Shown here: piece after piece, positions 11,791 through 25,194 of the stretch
How the letters are laid out: each line of letters begins with the position of its first letter
Numbering within the stretch: the stretch's first letter is position 1
NCBI GenBank assembly: GCA_963693305.1
Contig: OY855916.1
Span: 9,504,501 to 9,568,500 of the forward strand
Direction: 5' to 3'
Source of the DNA: Meandrina meandrites
Taxonomy: Eukaryota; Cnidaria; Anthozoa; Scleractinia; Meandrinidae
Length of the DNA: 64,000 nucleotides
Position numbers and translations under genes: made by a program
The notes under the pieces: model-generated
Database searches by the model: none
The model's input: only the letters and a program-made list of their open reading frames with translations
What the model was told of the DNA's origin: nothing

Positions 11791-13789
11791 GGGTTTAGAA
11801 TATAGCATAGAAAGGCAAATAATTAGAAAAAAACACTTTTGCGCGCGCGTGCTGATCTGAATGAACAAACACTACGCCAAGAAACCTGACGACAGCAATC
11901 AAATCCATTTTAATGCTGTTTTGCAGTCGAAAGTGAATTTCTATATCGCTTTACTTACCTTGAAAAACCTTTGCAGCCCGTTTTGTGTTTGCTTTTGTGC
12001 TCTTAGAGTACGATTCCGTGACAATTTTGTTTAAATCAGTGTCTTGCAAGTTTACAAAGCGGCCGCCTTCCTGGCACTCACTGCCATAATTAAGGAAATA
12101 AAATGACAACTTTAAAAGATTGTTGCCGCCATGTTTTTGAATTCGTAACGCAGCAAAAGTTACATCCGGGGTACCGGGCTTCTATAGTTTTTGGCTATGT
12201 TCTATAAAAAAATAATGCCCGCTAGAATTCCATTGCGTGTATACAGCGGCTATATTCTAAAATAATATAAATAAATAATACATAATATTTTAAAAGGAGG
12301 CCTCCAATCACCTAGAGGTAGTTTTCAGGAGGGTCCTCTGAGAAAATAAATGTCAAACCTTTAAAATACATTAAAATCTAAGATACAATAGAAAGGACAA
12401 AACCTATGCGGTAATAAAAACTAAAAATATCTAAAACTGTAGCTAACTAAGATTAAAAACTAGAACAAGAAATTAAAATACTACTAACTAAGGTTAAAAA
12501 TGGTTTAATAAAAACTGTTTCGATTACTTTAGGGACCAGTCATTATTTATCGCCTGCATTATTTATCGCCTGGGAAAGCGGAGAATTAATGGTAGATCAC
12601 ATGCTTTTCTAAATAACGGAGGGGGAATCAGCCGGAACTGACAGGCATAAAAAAGGAACAGAAAAAATGAGTGTTTCAGGTTGTGGTGGAAACACAACCC
12701 TAACTAGCAACAAAACCCCCCCCGCCCCGCCAACCCAAGGCGATAAACACTGGATGGTACCTTATGACCATAAAGATTTCCTTGATGATTACCTTACAAT
12801 GATCCGTGGAAGGAGAACTCACTGTATTCGGAGAAATTAGCTCGGTCCTCTTCTTGTTGGCAACAATTTCTTATTCAGTGAATCTAACACCTATCCAACA
12901 GCTAGTGGCATCTGACTCAAAAACCTTGCTCGAGCTCTTTTATTGGGAACACGTATAAACTGTCAATCATCTGTCAAACTGTCAAAATTCTATATTTTTG
13001 CGTACTAAATAACCTGCACAGTTCATTCTAAGAACAGGTGCAACTGCGTATAGAAGACCACTTTCATGTACGCTTCTTCCCGCGAGTAAACATTGTCAAC
13101 ATCTTTTTCTTTCCAAAGGTATACTACGATCCCGAAAATGCCTGGTCAAAACAAAACAACACGAGCAATATTCAACTTACAAAGAACATTTTTACAGAAT
13201 AAAATTAAAATTTAACAACAAGATCATACAAAAAAGTAAACTAAAGATTGTTATGAAATCAAATTCAAACAAACTACTTTACAAGATGCTTCGGAGAAGA
13301 AAAGGCGCTTTATTACACAAGCTCTGACCCAACCCACTTTCATATCTTAATACTAAGTTGTTTACGAAGTCAAACCAAAAGTTTTACTATTTGTTCCTGT
13401 ACAAACAAAATCCTAAAGAATACTTATCTTTTAATTTACACATCATACCAATAATTTATTTCTGGCACCTTCAACTCAACGTTTAAGGATAATTATTTTG
13501 AATATTGCAAGTTACTAAGCTTGCTACAGCTTCGCCTCGGATAAAACAATAGTTTGAACTTAGAAAAAATTAATTGAAAATATTATATTTTGAAAACTAA
13601 ATCAATATTCCGCATGGAAAAGTTTTTTTTTTTTTTTCATGTACAATAGATCTCTTTTGTACTAGAAATCAATCGTGAAAGACAAATAAATAAACAACGC
13701 GCAAACTGTTTTTTTATCGATCACTTTAGGGATTACCTTAAAGAGGATCATTATCAGTAAAAATCAGTAAAAAGGGACACCGAAAGTCA
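11791..13789. other. No gene seen
   Basis: AT-rich sequence with no recognised exon. It includes the arm fragment near 12200, a C-rich tract at 12716-12730 and a poly-T run near 13624. Confidence 0.4.
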
Positions 13790-14250
13790 TAAATTTACAT
13801 CGAGGAAATGGCACTTTTGACAGCTCTATAAAGTGGTACTTTTAAGAACTGTTAAAGAGTGGAACTTTTTAGTACTCTTAAAAGTGGCAATTAAAGGACG
13901 TTGAAAAAAGGCAATTTTAAGGACGAACTCTTAAAAATGGCAGTTTATGAACTGCCTATTTAAAGTGCACTTTTAAGAACTCTTAAAGGTTTCAATTTTA
14001 AGAACTGTTTTAAATGGCAATTTTAAAAACAATTTTAAGTGGCACATTTAAGGACTCTTAAAAGTGCAAGTTTAAAAACTGTTTTAAAGTGCACTTTTAA
14101 GCACCCTCAAAAATGGAAATTTTAAGAACTGTTCATTTTAAGTGCACTTTTAAGCACTCTTAAAAAATGGAAATTTTAACGACTGTTTAAGTGGCAATTT
14201 AAAGAACAATTTAACGTGGCACTTTTAAGGTCACCGGCTTAAGAGAGCAA
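13790..14250. repeat. Degenerate minisatellite of ~25-35 bp units
   Basis: About fifteen variable units follow the pattern GTGGCAATTTTAAG + AACTSTTWAAA. Each unit contains complementary CTTTTAAG / CTTAAAAG pieces, so both strands look similar and many local hairpins can form. Unit boundaries drift, which indicates age. No coding potential. Confidence 0.8.
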
Positions 14251-14376
14251 GACGTGGCAAGTTCAAGTTAAATTTAAAACTGTTTTTACCCTGCATTACA
14301 TAAGGCATTTTTGGTAACTTTTTTAGTGATTTTTACAAAGAGGACTTGGCCCAGCTGCAGATAATGATCCAAAGAT

Positions 14377-14530
14377 GGGTCGCCATGCAGCTCTCGTAAG
14401 GTCTCACATGAGTGGCTGAGAGAACAATAGAACAAACAACAAGAACAATGCCCCTAGCCCCCAAAACAATAGCAGCTGCTACACTAGAGGACCAGTAGAA
14501 TTACAAGTTTACGAGAGCTGCGTAACGCTT
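14377..14530. mobile_element. 154 bp Mutator-like MITE, copy 1
   Basis: The 9 bp TCCAAAGAT flanks both ends (14368-14376 and 14531-14539), the target-site length typical of Mutator-like elements. The subterminal inverted repeat is GCAGCTCTCGTAA / TTACGAGAGCTGC. A nearly identical 154 bp copy lies at 43381-43534 with a different 9 bp duplication, confirming both ends. Confidence 0.9.
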
Positions 14531-14909
14531 TCCAAAGATTGCCTTAACGATTGCCCCGACGAACCATCCGTTCAGCTACGATGATCTTCAGTATTTTGTA
14601 CAAGTGTGAAGTATGGTCGAAGTTTAGTCAACAACAAAGAATATTTGCAGAGTTCCAAAGAAGTTTTCTGGTAATGCAGAGGAACATGAGGTTCCCTGTA
14701 CCGCTGGTATACTAAAACGAGTAACGGCTACCAAGCCCGTGTCTCTACCGAGTTATTTTCCCCTCTATGCAACGAATCGCATTGTTTGCCCAACCATTAT
14801 GTCCGCTCACCCGTCAAGAGCTTACACTGTTAACCGAAATGTTTGCCGAGTTCACGATTACGTTGACCAGGCGATCAGTAATGATTGAAGTTTGACAGCC
14901 CACACTTCC

Positions 14910-15545
<636 letters not shown>

Positions 15546-15549
15546 TTGT

Positions 15550-16572
15550 TTAAGAGCGGCTTGCCCTAAGGATCACCTAAACCTATGCAGGATAGAAAAA
15601 TTCGATTTTCTGAAACATTGTCAGGATAAAGGCTTTTACTAACTAGTTTCAAAAATGTAACTTTGAGGTTGTTTCGATTGTTATTTTTTTCATGAGACGG
15701 CTTTTCGTATTTGGCCGGTCGAAATGCCAAGATCGGCCCTAAAATTCCACTTTTTTCAAATGCGAGCAAGACAAAATAACATCCGCAGCAGGCAAGGCTG
15801 ATACGTATTATTAAAATATAGTAGTAATACAGTAGTTTAGCGCTGTCAGAACCGAAAGACATTTGAACCTGAATTTTTATCAAATTTTCAAAATTACACA
15901 CTTCGACGATGTTGTGTCATGTCGAAATTTAGGTCAAATTCGTGGGCCAAAAAATCAACCTGGTAAATGGATTTATCCGTCAAAACTATTTTTTCGAGTA
16001 AAAGTATCACTTCATCTTAGCTTTTATCGAAAAACCAGCTTGGGTAAATAAAACGGAAAAATTTGACAGCGACTTGAAAACATGACACTTGAGCTAATTA
16101 CGTACGTGTCACTTTGACCTTTCGTGCTGCGATCATTATCACAAACATTGATCCACAAAAGTCCAACTTTGGCCCTAATCTCCCGTCAGGTAGTCTGTTA
16201 ACCCCCAGATATCGGAGGGAAATCGCTTATCATGTTTTAAAATCAACATAAATCTTCTAACGAATGTGTTTAGGACATATTTATTTTGAATTGCTAAATT
16301 ACAGCTGGCGGTTTGGCGAGATCTGACAACGCACGCGACAAAAATATCAGTTTATATATATATATCACCATCGAGAAAAATCTTTCGTTAAACTGGAATA
16401 ATAGATAGCTTATTAAATAAGCGCAACTATTTCTTACCTCAATCTAGCCCATCTTGATGAGAAATGGTAACATTGTCTGACATTGCTGCTGCCGTTATGG
16501 TGCACGAAACGTTCATAAACTGTAGACATCCTGGTGACCGCTTCCCTCTACTTCCTAGTATGAAATTTCTCA
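15550..16572. repeat. ~1 kb inverted repeat, left arm
   Basis: It begins TTAAGAGCGGCTTGCCC and ends CTAGTATGAAATTTCTCA. It is the reverse complement of 19949-21036 with few differences. The minus strand (15566-15901) and the matching + strand frame in the right arm (20637-20975) read a shared peptide with LLAFEKSGILGPILA. Part of that frame is tandemly repeated in the right arm. No protein family was recognised. Confidence 0.85.
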
Positions 16573-18639
16573 AAGAATGCCATAAACGTGTTTGTGGCAT
16601 TGCTTTGCGAAAATATTGTTTAGTTTGCCTTCTTTCAACATTAATATCAGACTTCATCTCACTTGAGAATAAGATTAAATAAGTAGCTGGAGAATAAAGC
16701 TTTATGCTAACAGTTAATGGCTTCATGTGGTTTTGCCCAACTCGTTGGAGGAGCTTGTGGATCCAGTGCCGACAATCCGGCAAATATGAAATGCGTCGCT
16801 GTGGGAATTTACAAAACATATATCCAAGGTCATCTGGGAGACTCTCTATTAGACTGTGAAGCAAAACTCTTTCTCGCTCCAGCAGGGAAGCCTGGAGGTA
16901 AGGCAGCACTGGGTATGTTTTGTATTTTTATTTTTAATTGGGTCACAATTATAGTGATCGTCAAATTTATTTGTGGATTTGCGTTGTAAACAGCATACAA
17001 AATTTGAGGAGAGAGGCATGATGTACAGGGTTTTCAATAAGAATTGAAGTAGGCGGCGAAGGGGTTACTCGCGCCGCAGGCGTGACCTTCTATGGGGTCC
17101 CGGGGGCATGCTCCCCCAGGAAACTTTTGAAATCTGAGCCTCTAAGAGTGCATTTCCTGCATTCTGGGGCAAGAATTAGGTCATTTTTTGACAGAACCAT
17201 ACATGGTCTATTTTCTAGCTTTTTATTCAACAGTTCTAATTATCTTGCAGAGAAAATAGTCGCCAAACGCAATTTTTAGTCGCCAGATTGGAAAATCAAA
17301 TAGGGCCTTGTTCAAAAGTGTTAAAAATCATTTCTAGGAATTTAGTCTAAAAAAGGACTGAATACATAAAATATTAAAAAGGAAAAACAAAACAATCTTA
17401 TCACTAGGTTTAAAACGAACACAATATATAAGATTTTGTGGCCACTATCGAAGGAATCAACAAGAGACACAACCCATAGGCATACATGACGTGCTCAAGG
17501 GCTTGCAAAGCATTATGGGGCGATTTCAAACACGGTCAGCTTACTGCAAGTTTTCCGATGTGATAGAATCTTTTATAGCAAAGGAAGAGGATGGATTGAC
17601 TTCTTTTCTTATTTTGGATGTCTTAGAAGCAAAGATCTTTCGATATAAATTTCTGGAAGGGCATAATGTCTGAGGAAATGCCCGTTATTCATCGTCAGCA
17701 CACAGAAATGTAGTCGCCAGCTGTTTGGTGACAAAAGCAGAATTTTTATGAAATGTTAGTCGCATTGGCGACCGTATTGGTCAAAATTTCAAGCCATCCA
17801 AGAATTATGGCAAGATTTTTTTTTGCATTAAACGAATTAAATGTTGGCCGATCCGCGGTTCATGTTGTGGCAAATTATTTATCATGCTAATTCTTAAAAT
17901 TCAAGTAAGTTGTTAATCAAAGTAGGCGGCGAAAACGTGTGGAGTACCCGGCTGCCGGCCCTTATTGAAAACCCTGTAATTAAGGATGAGACCTCGTCTA
18001 AAGGTCTCTATATATTGTCGGCGCACGAGAAGTCAGTGTTGCATCTGCTAAGTGTCACACATTACGCAGGACTGTCACGCTTAAATTCCCGAAGTGTTAA
18101 GGCATGTCGCGGCTGGTTGTCTTTTATGACACACTGTTCTTGAATTGTGTAGCCTTTTTATTCTTTGAACCGTATATCCTGAAATGCCAGAAAATATTGG
18201 ACGCAGTCAGCGAAATAGGGAAGGCTTGATAATGGGGTGTACACGCAGCTGACAGAAATACAGTTGTCACGCACTTAGGTTGCAAAAACTTTTGAGTTGT
18301 GGATAGTTATGATAAAGTTAAACGTTCTTTGTAGCATTTCAACATTGGCTTGCAGGGGTGTTTGATATAGGCGTCTCTCATCTCGAGATAACCATTTGCC
18401 CAAGACATTTGGTAACATACTTATTTGGTATCAGATGGCGATCTAATAGGACGAACTGTACTGCTCCGAGCTCCTGGTGTTCGCACCCTGCTGAGAAAGT
18501 CAAAGGAGAACGCGGTATTACCCTATCCCAGTACAGAAAGTTGTTTCACTGGACTGGTGTGTTAATACCCGTGGCGTCGCGTAAGTGAATGAGAAACCAT
18601 GCAAGTAATTTGATTTGCGTTTCTGTTCAAAAATAAACG
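16573..18639. other. Spacer between inverted-repeat arms; unresolved open frame
   Basis: An open + frame at 16717-16989 contains a cysteine-bearing stretch (GFAQLVGGACGSSADN) and meets a good donor-like GGTAAGG at about 16897. I cannot find partner exons or a family. Around 17048-17160 and 17920 occur GTAGGCGGCGAA / CCCGGGGGCATGCTC motifs of repeat character. Nothing here is called a gene. Confidence 0.35.
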
Positions 18640-19010
18640 AATTGTTTACCGTAAATGATCTAATAAACGCCCACTCTCAAATAAACACCTCGTATCTAAT
18701 AAGCGCCCCCCTTGAGGTAAAAAGTTTGTATTAGACGTCTCCCTCTAATAAACGCTCCGTGTCTAATAGATGCCCCTCCCCCTCTCTCCATCCCAAAAAT
18801 CGTCTCCGATGACGATGAAAACATCAATATCAAACTATGAATGACATATGCGCAGATTGGATAAGTCTCCTACTCACAAATTCTATTTTTATCTTACTAT
18901 ATGCGTCTTACTTGTTTTGTTGACGTTAAAGTGAAATAAACGCCTCTCTCTAATAAACGCCTCATATCTATTTAATGCCCCTCCTGGGTTAATAGACGCC
19001 CCGGGTATTT
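18640..19010. repeat. TCTAATAAACGCC-rich repeat
   Basis: At least eight variants of CTAATAAACGCC / CTAATAGATGCCCC are scattered through the interval, separated by unrelated sequence. They resemble subterminal repeat motifs of a DNA transposon rather than a simple satellite. Ends could not be fixed. Confidence 0.6.
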
Positions 19011-19948
19011 ATTAAATCATTTAGGGCATGTGAAACCGGAGGTGTGGTTTCTTTGCATGTGGATGTTAACTTTGGTGACCAAGAAACTTGCGCATTGAAG
19101 TTTACAGGCTGAAATCGACAGCGCCACTTCATAAAGACTGGGTATGAAAAAAATTTTCCCAAAACTAAAATGTCTTCGGGACTATAGGAAACCTTTCCGT
19201 GATATGACTTAGCACAGTATGCAATCATTTTGACATATATACCAACGGACGCTTTTCATGACACACGCAAAGCAGAATACATCGCTGCTCTAAGTGAACT
19301 TGTCCTCGCTTGTGAATGCAGTAAGTGAATTAAGGCCAAAATGAAATACAGGACACACATGTATTACGATATTCCTACCTGGCTGACGTGAAACTGACCT
19401 TAGAACAGGCCCCTGCGTCTAAGGCATAAGAATCCTTTATTGAATGATGAAAGAACTAACGGTATTCTGTAAATAAGAATATGCTTCTTTAACATCGAAG
19501 TGGTCCTAGCACGGGCGTGTTATCTCTCTTGACGTTTTTCAGAGTACTTTTATTCCCAAAATTTATATTATATTTAAGGCAAAATGAAAAATGCTGTAGA
19601 AAGAAATTTTGAGGCGCACGTGCTTGTACGCCCTTTTCGTCAAAACAGATAACCTAAAATACATGCAAGAATCCCAGCTATTTTGTAAAGTAAAAGTACA
19701 TGACTTGTTACAGTACACTTCTATTAGTGGAAAACTAAAAAAAGAGCTTAAATTAGGGATGAAAAGTTTTAAGTGAAATTTTGCCGTTCACGTGCCACGG
19801 GTATCATAGATGGCGTGGTTGCACTTCTAGAGTAAGCCATTTGGGGAAAAGTGAGGGAAGAGGGATTTAAACCGTAATTTGTTTTATGGCCTAAAATTTT
19901 GTGACTCATTTTATATTCCTTTCAACAGAACCGGCTTTACCACCACTT
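19011..19948. other. No gene seen
   Basis: AT-rich spacer before the right arm of the inverted repeat; no recognised exon. Confidence 0.4.
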
Positions 19949-21036
19949 TTGAGAAATTTCATACTAGGAAGTAGAGGGCAGCGGTCACCAGGATGTCGAC
20001 AGTTTATGAACGTTTCGTGCACCATAATGGCAGCAGCAATAACGGCACCATAACGGCAGCAGCAATGTCAGACAATGTTACCATTTCTCATCAAGATGGG
20101 CTAGATTGAGGTAAGAAATAGTTGCGCTTATTTAATAAGCTATCTATTATTCCAGTTTAACGAAAGATTTTTCTCGATGGTGGTATGTAAACTGATATTT
20201 TTGTCGCGTGCGTTGTCAGATCTCGCCAAACCGCCAGATGTAATTTAGCAATTCAAAATAAATATGTCCTAAACACATTCGTTAGAAGATTTATGTTGAT
20301 TTTAAAACATGATAAGTGATTTCCCTCGGATATCTGGGAGTTAACAGACTACCTGACGGGAGATTAGTGCCAAAGTTGGACTTTTGTGGATCAATGTTTG
20401 TGATAATGATCGCAGCACGAAAGGTCAAAGTGTCACGTAATTAGCTCAAGTGTCATGTTTTCAAGTCGCTGTCAAATTTTTCCGTTTTATTTACCCAAGC
20501 TGGTTTTTCGATAAAAGCTAAGATGAAGTGATACTTTTACTCGGAAAAATAGTTTTGACGGATAAATCCATGTACCAGGTTGATTTTTTGGCCCACGAAT
20601 TTGACTTAAATTTTGACATGACACAACATCGTCGAAGTGTATAATTTTGAAAATTTGATAAAAATTCAGGTTCAAATGTCTTTCGGTTCTGACAGCGCTA
20701 AACTACTGTTAAAAGAAGATATTTTAATAATACGTATCAGCCTTGCCTGCTGCGGATGTTATTTTGTCTTGCTCGCATTTGAAAAAAGTGGAATTTTAGG
20801 GCCGATCTTGGCACTTCGAGCGGCCAAATACGAAAAAAGTGGAATTTTAGGGCCGATCTTGGCACTTCGAGCGGAGTACGAAAAGCCGTCTCGTGAAAAA
20901 AATAAAAACCGAAACAACCTCAGAGTTACATTTTTGAAACTAGTTAGTAAAAGCCTTTATCCTGGCAAAGTTTGAGAAAATCGAATTTTTCTATCCTGCA
21001 TAGGTTTAAGTGATCCTTAGGGCAAGCCGCTCTTAA
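19949..21036. repeat. ~1 kb inverted repeat, right arm
   Basis: Reverse complement of 15550-16572. It differs by a local tandem duplication of about 50 bp (AAAAAAGTGGAATTTTAG at 20783 and again at 20834) and by a repeated GGCAGCAGCAATAACGGCACC block near 20028. These show that the arms have evolved apart since they formed. Confidence 0.85.
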
Positions 21037-21743
21037 GTTGTAGTACTGTGTAAATAATCAAATGCTAGAAACAAGTCGAAAACTTAAGGGGAGGAGAAGA
21101 GAGAGAGAGAGGGGGGGGGGGGGGGGGATCCTTCTCTACCACAGATCTGGAGCATTTGCAAAGGAATACTGAAGAAGGTATTTGGTGGCGTCCATTTTGG
21201 AGCCTTTTGTAACGTTAAAGGGCGTATTTTGGAGGATAACACCTGCTTTGTAAAAAAAAAAAAAGCATTGCGCTCGCGTAACTAGTGCCAGTCACATAAA
21301 CTTACTACCATTAACTTATAAAACTACTCTCGCACGCTTGAAATCGCTGAAAAGCGCAATAAAGCGAACTAAAGAAAATAAGAATTTATTTTTACTTCAT
21401 GTAGTTACAGAGACAGCCATTAAAAAGGCGATTTTAAAAAGCTTAAATAGTAATTAGTGAATAAATTTGAATAATTATACTGGCAAGCCGTCACCACAAC
21501 AACCATAAACGGGGCGGGGGGGGATCCTTCTCCTTTGCTCAAAGGAGCAAACAAAGAGGCCAAGATTGAGGTTGGAAGGTCCATGACCGTGCACATCTTT
21601 TGTTTTGCGCTCATACACTATGCATGAATTACGTAATAGTTGCATGAACACGCGTAACCACCTATTGTATTATGTCAGGTTTTGTGCACGGTCATAAACC
21701 CCCGAACTAGGGAACAAAAACCTATAACAAAGAATGTTGCCAG
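21037..21743. other. No gene seen; G-rich microsatellite
   Basis: Contains (GA)n followed by a G run at about 21095-21128 and a second G-rich tract near 21510. Otherwise AT-rich without recognised features. Confidence 0.5.
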
Positions 21744-22206
21744 CCCGGGGGGGCTGGGGGGGAGGGTGCTCCCCTAAATTTCGGATAGGGGTGTGTCGCG
21801 AACGTTCTCAAACCCTGACCCTATCTAAGGATAAAGAAAACGAAAATTGATACCCTTTATAAGGCCCAAAGCCGAAAATTGACACCCTATTCAAGAGGAG
21901 GAGAAGCATTGCGTGACGACTCAAATAACGGCTAACCGCGCGCAGCAAAGCTCAAATTTTTCAAAATCGCTTTGTTAATACTTAATGACGGATGGTTCAG
22001 TTTTAACAGACGTTTAGCTGGGCGTTTATTTGAGCTGATAGAATTTAGCTACCCTATCTAAGGATCACACCGGGAACACAATGCCAAAAGGAACAAAACA
22101 GATACCCTATATAAGGACCGAGAACCTCAAAAAACATACCCTATCCCGCGGCACATACCTATATAGCCCATATATGGGAGTACCCCCCCCCCCCCCCACC
22201 CCCGGG
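21744..22206. mobile_element. 463 bp hAT-like TIR element (G-rich ends)
   Basis: The left end CCCGGGGGGGCTGGGG and the right end CCCCACCCCCGGG form an inverted repeat extending to the GGGTGCTCCC / GGGAGTACCC block. TTGCCAG flanks both ends (21737-21743 and 22207-22213), fitting a 7-8 bp target-site duplication. The interior repeats TACCCTATMTAAGGA. No transposase frame. It resembles 48007-48432 in its ends. Confidence 0.8.
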
Positions 22207-22213
22207 TTGCCAG

Positions 22214-24099
22214 GCTTCATAACCATTTCCCTCTATTAACTATGCAACAACATAAGCTGGTAATCATGCATGTGGGCACGCTTTACGAAATTCCCATCTA
22301 CAAAATGTAACTGAGCCGTTAATGATGAAGCGGTATTTCTGTTTCTACGCTGCCTGAGAGAAACTCAGTAGGTGAATCGAGAAGAGATAAAAAATGGACA
22401 ATTAAGTATGTTGTTATATGATTACATCAGCACCTACCATGATTTGAAACCCTCTCCTATTGTACTTCTTTTGAGTGCTATTTGCAAAACGTTCGGAAAA
22501 AAGGAAGCTGTTTTCTATTTGTTTTGAAGATAACGCCAACCAATAAAATGCAATGATATTTTGTAACGGTAATTACATAGCCTAACATCAAACACTACAA
22601 CTTTTAAATCAAAACGCGCGGCTTATGACCTAAATCTTATAATGTTTTGTTTTACATATAATGTAGGTTTTAAGAGCAGGGACATATTTTCATTCGCAAA
22701 AAATAATACCAGATTAAGCTAATTTTAAATCTTTCTCACGTGACTCGAAATTTATCTTTGAGTTTCCCCATGGGGTAGCTCTGTTCGATTGTGTTTTTGT
22801 TTGTTTCATTTTCTGCGAGGGTAAATAAAAAGTTCATAAGGTGAAGTAGAATTTCCCTAAGCTGATTGGCTTAGAGACGTGTGCCAAGGGGTTTGTTTTA
22901 TTTCATTGATAAATACTATTATATCCTAAATAAAATAAAAAAAAAATTGCGTTTGCAAATCTAGGATCTCCAGATGATTATTTTCAATATGAATTATCAC
23001 AAATTGCGTGTCTTTTCTTCGTGTTATGAAAAACTTGAAAAACGTGCAAAAATTTGAAAAGAGAATAGAAAAATATATTGCAATTAGTTAGACGTGTTAA
23101 CTTTTAAGTTCAAAACTCCATGGATCGACTCGTACTCCTTTGTTAATTAACAACCTATCGTGAACACCGATGGGAAAAATAACATGAGGCTATTCAGATA
23201 TAGTTGTTTTACAATCTGAACTCAAACAGCTAAATAGACAAAGGAAATCCCTCTGGCAGCGTGATATTAGTTGTTATTGTTTGAATTTGTAATCAGTAGT
23301 CGACCTTGATAAGCTAGTGCAAGCCTGTATCACGTTCAGTTGGATACGCCCCGCAGAAGAGGTAGGTTGTACGTTCGTAAGTGAAACATTAACTCCAATT
23401 TAACAGAAATAACTTGTTTCTCGGAACGTTCGACGACGAAATTTAAGAAATATTTTACGCCCAACCATGTTTGTATTAATCCAGTGCTCCAGAGAAAATA
23501 TTATCACCAAGGTGTTTCATCGAAGCCAGCATATTTTTTTTTTTTTTTGATAACTTGTAAACACCAGATTGGAAACTTTTCGATTTGAACAAGTTCAGTT
23601 GCGTTTTAGCAGCATATATCATGTGATACTGTTTCGTGTTGGCAAGTAGGAATGCCCTAACAGGGCTGAGGAGACTGAGCCTCCAAAACGACCCTATTAT
23701 GTGACTTATCAGTTAAATATTTTATGAATTGCAATTTTTACGATGAAGGCCGCTGTACCCACGATTCATTCCGTAAATGGCACTGTACATTTCGAGTTCT
23801 TGCATTTGACAAGTAGCGCTATGTCGAAGACTGAGAACAAGAAAATAGCATTTTAATGACCAGTCGAATTTTAAGCTTATGACAGCTGCTTAACTATTGA
23901 ATCAAACTGACAACTATTGTAACAGTTGATATTGTTTTGAGGCTAGGGGCATTGATCTTGTTGATTGCCCTATTCGTCCTTCGAAGGGTTGCGAGACATT
24001 CATAGACTTTGGGAGAATTTCTACCCGAACCGTTTGATCGCGATTAAAACTTACACGCCAGTGTGATTATTTTCTTCTATTGGGAGCGTGTCTTTTTCT
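22214..24099. other. No gene seen
   Basis: AT-rich, no recognised exon or RNA gene on either strand; poly-T run near 23530. Confidence 0.4.
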
Positions 24100-25194
24100 T
24101 ATTTTCGAAAGCGAATCAAATTGCCACATTGACTTTGAGCTATAAGGAGAGATTACAAGAAAGAAAATATTCTCGCAGCCTTATCAAATTCTCGCGAGGT
24201 AGTATTTTTTTTTTTAGAAAAGAAAAATATGTATTGTTTCATCGTCGCCTTGAAAAGATCACCCATTGTTAGACAAATATTTGACCAGTCATAGCAGCAT
24301 GTCATGGCAGCATGCGCTACTTGGTTGCCAAACAATGAAATTAAACTTTATTGTGCTTTGCTGTTGCCTTCATGGTAACCCCTTTGGCAACACTAAATTG
24401 AAAAGAACAACGCTACTAGCCAAACAATAAAAAAACCCAGTTGTCATAAAAAGGTGTTGAATTAATTCTAGAGGAAAATTGAGTATCATGATTTTCTGTT
24501 ACAGGATATTTTGAATTAATCCAACGCTAAAGAGTGCAGTTTTATACCATGCTTTCAAAATTAAACAACCTTTTATCCAAACTTTTCGTTAATACATAAA
24601 GATCATTTTCAAGTTTAAATAAAACCTCAGTTAATAAAATAAGCTTAGATATTTTCACTTTTAATTACGAGCTGCCGAGAATGTTGAAAAACAACAAAAA
24701 GAAGATGCAAACGATACATTTGTAAATTTACAGCTTAGCTGAGCAACCAATAGACCCGATTGTCTCGGATTGTTTGTCGATTGTTTGTCGAAAAAAGAAA
24801 GCAGTTTAATTAGTTGAGTTAACTTTAAAGTTCCGCAACATATTGTGAAAAGTTGTTTTGAAAAGACTGTCCGGCTACTTTTCGTATAGTTCTTTAACGT
24901 GATTCCACACTGCTGATTGCTTGTGCTCAATCCTAGATTCGTTGATGTTGACGTCCCGATGGTGATGACGTTATCATTCAAACCTTTCTCCCTTGTAACA
25001 AATTTTATTGCTTCCTAAAAAAAATACCGAGATTTCTCATTAATACCAAAGCCCTAAAAATAAACAAGAATATGATCATGTGCCCTTGTTTCCAAACCAG
25101 TATCGCATCTACCGTATCAGAGATAAACAACAATTGGAAGCCTTACTTAAGGGTCTGCATACCGAGTTTGAAATTAGGCTGCAAAATGTAATAA
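24100..25194. repeat. 1.09 kb tandem duplication, unit 1
   Basis: GCGAATCAAATTGCC (24112) matches GCGAATCAAAATGCG (25206). CCTAAAAATAAACAAGAATATGA near 25052 matches the same sequence near 26136. The order is conserved between the two units. Matching poly-T/A tracts and TTCTTTAACGTGATTCC blocks confirm the alignment. Open frames on either strand are not conserved in both units. Confidence 0.8.

Noticed and set aside
16439..16989. Possible gene exons in overlapping opposite frames (minus 16439-16909, plus 16717-16989)
   Set aside because: Part lies in the inverted-repeat arm, there are no partner exons, and no protein family is recognised.
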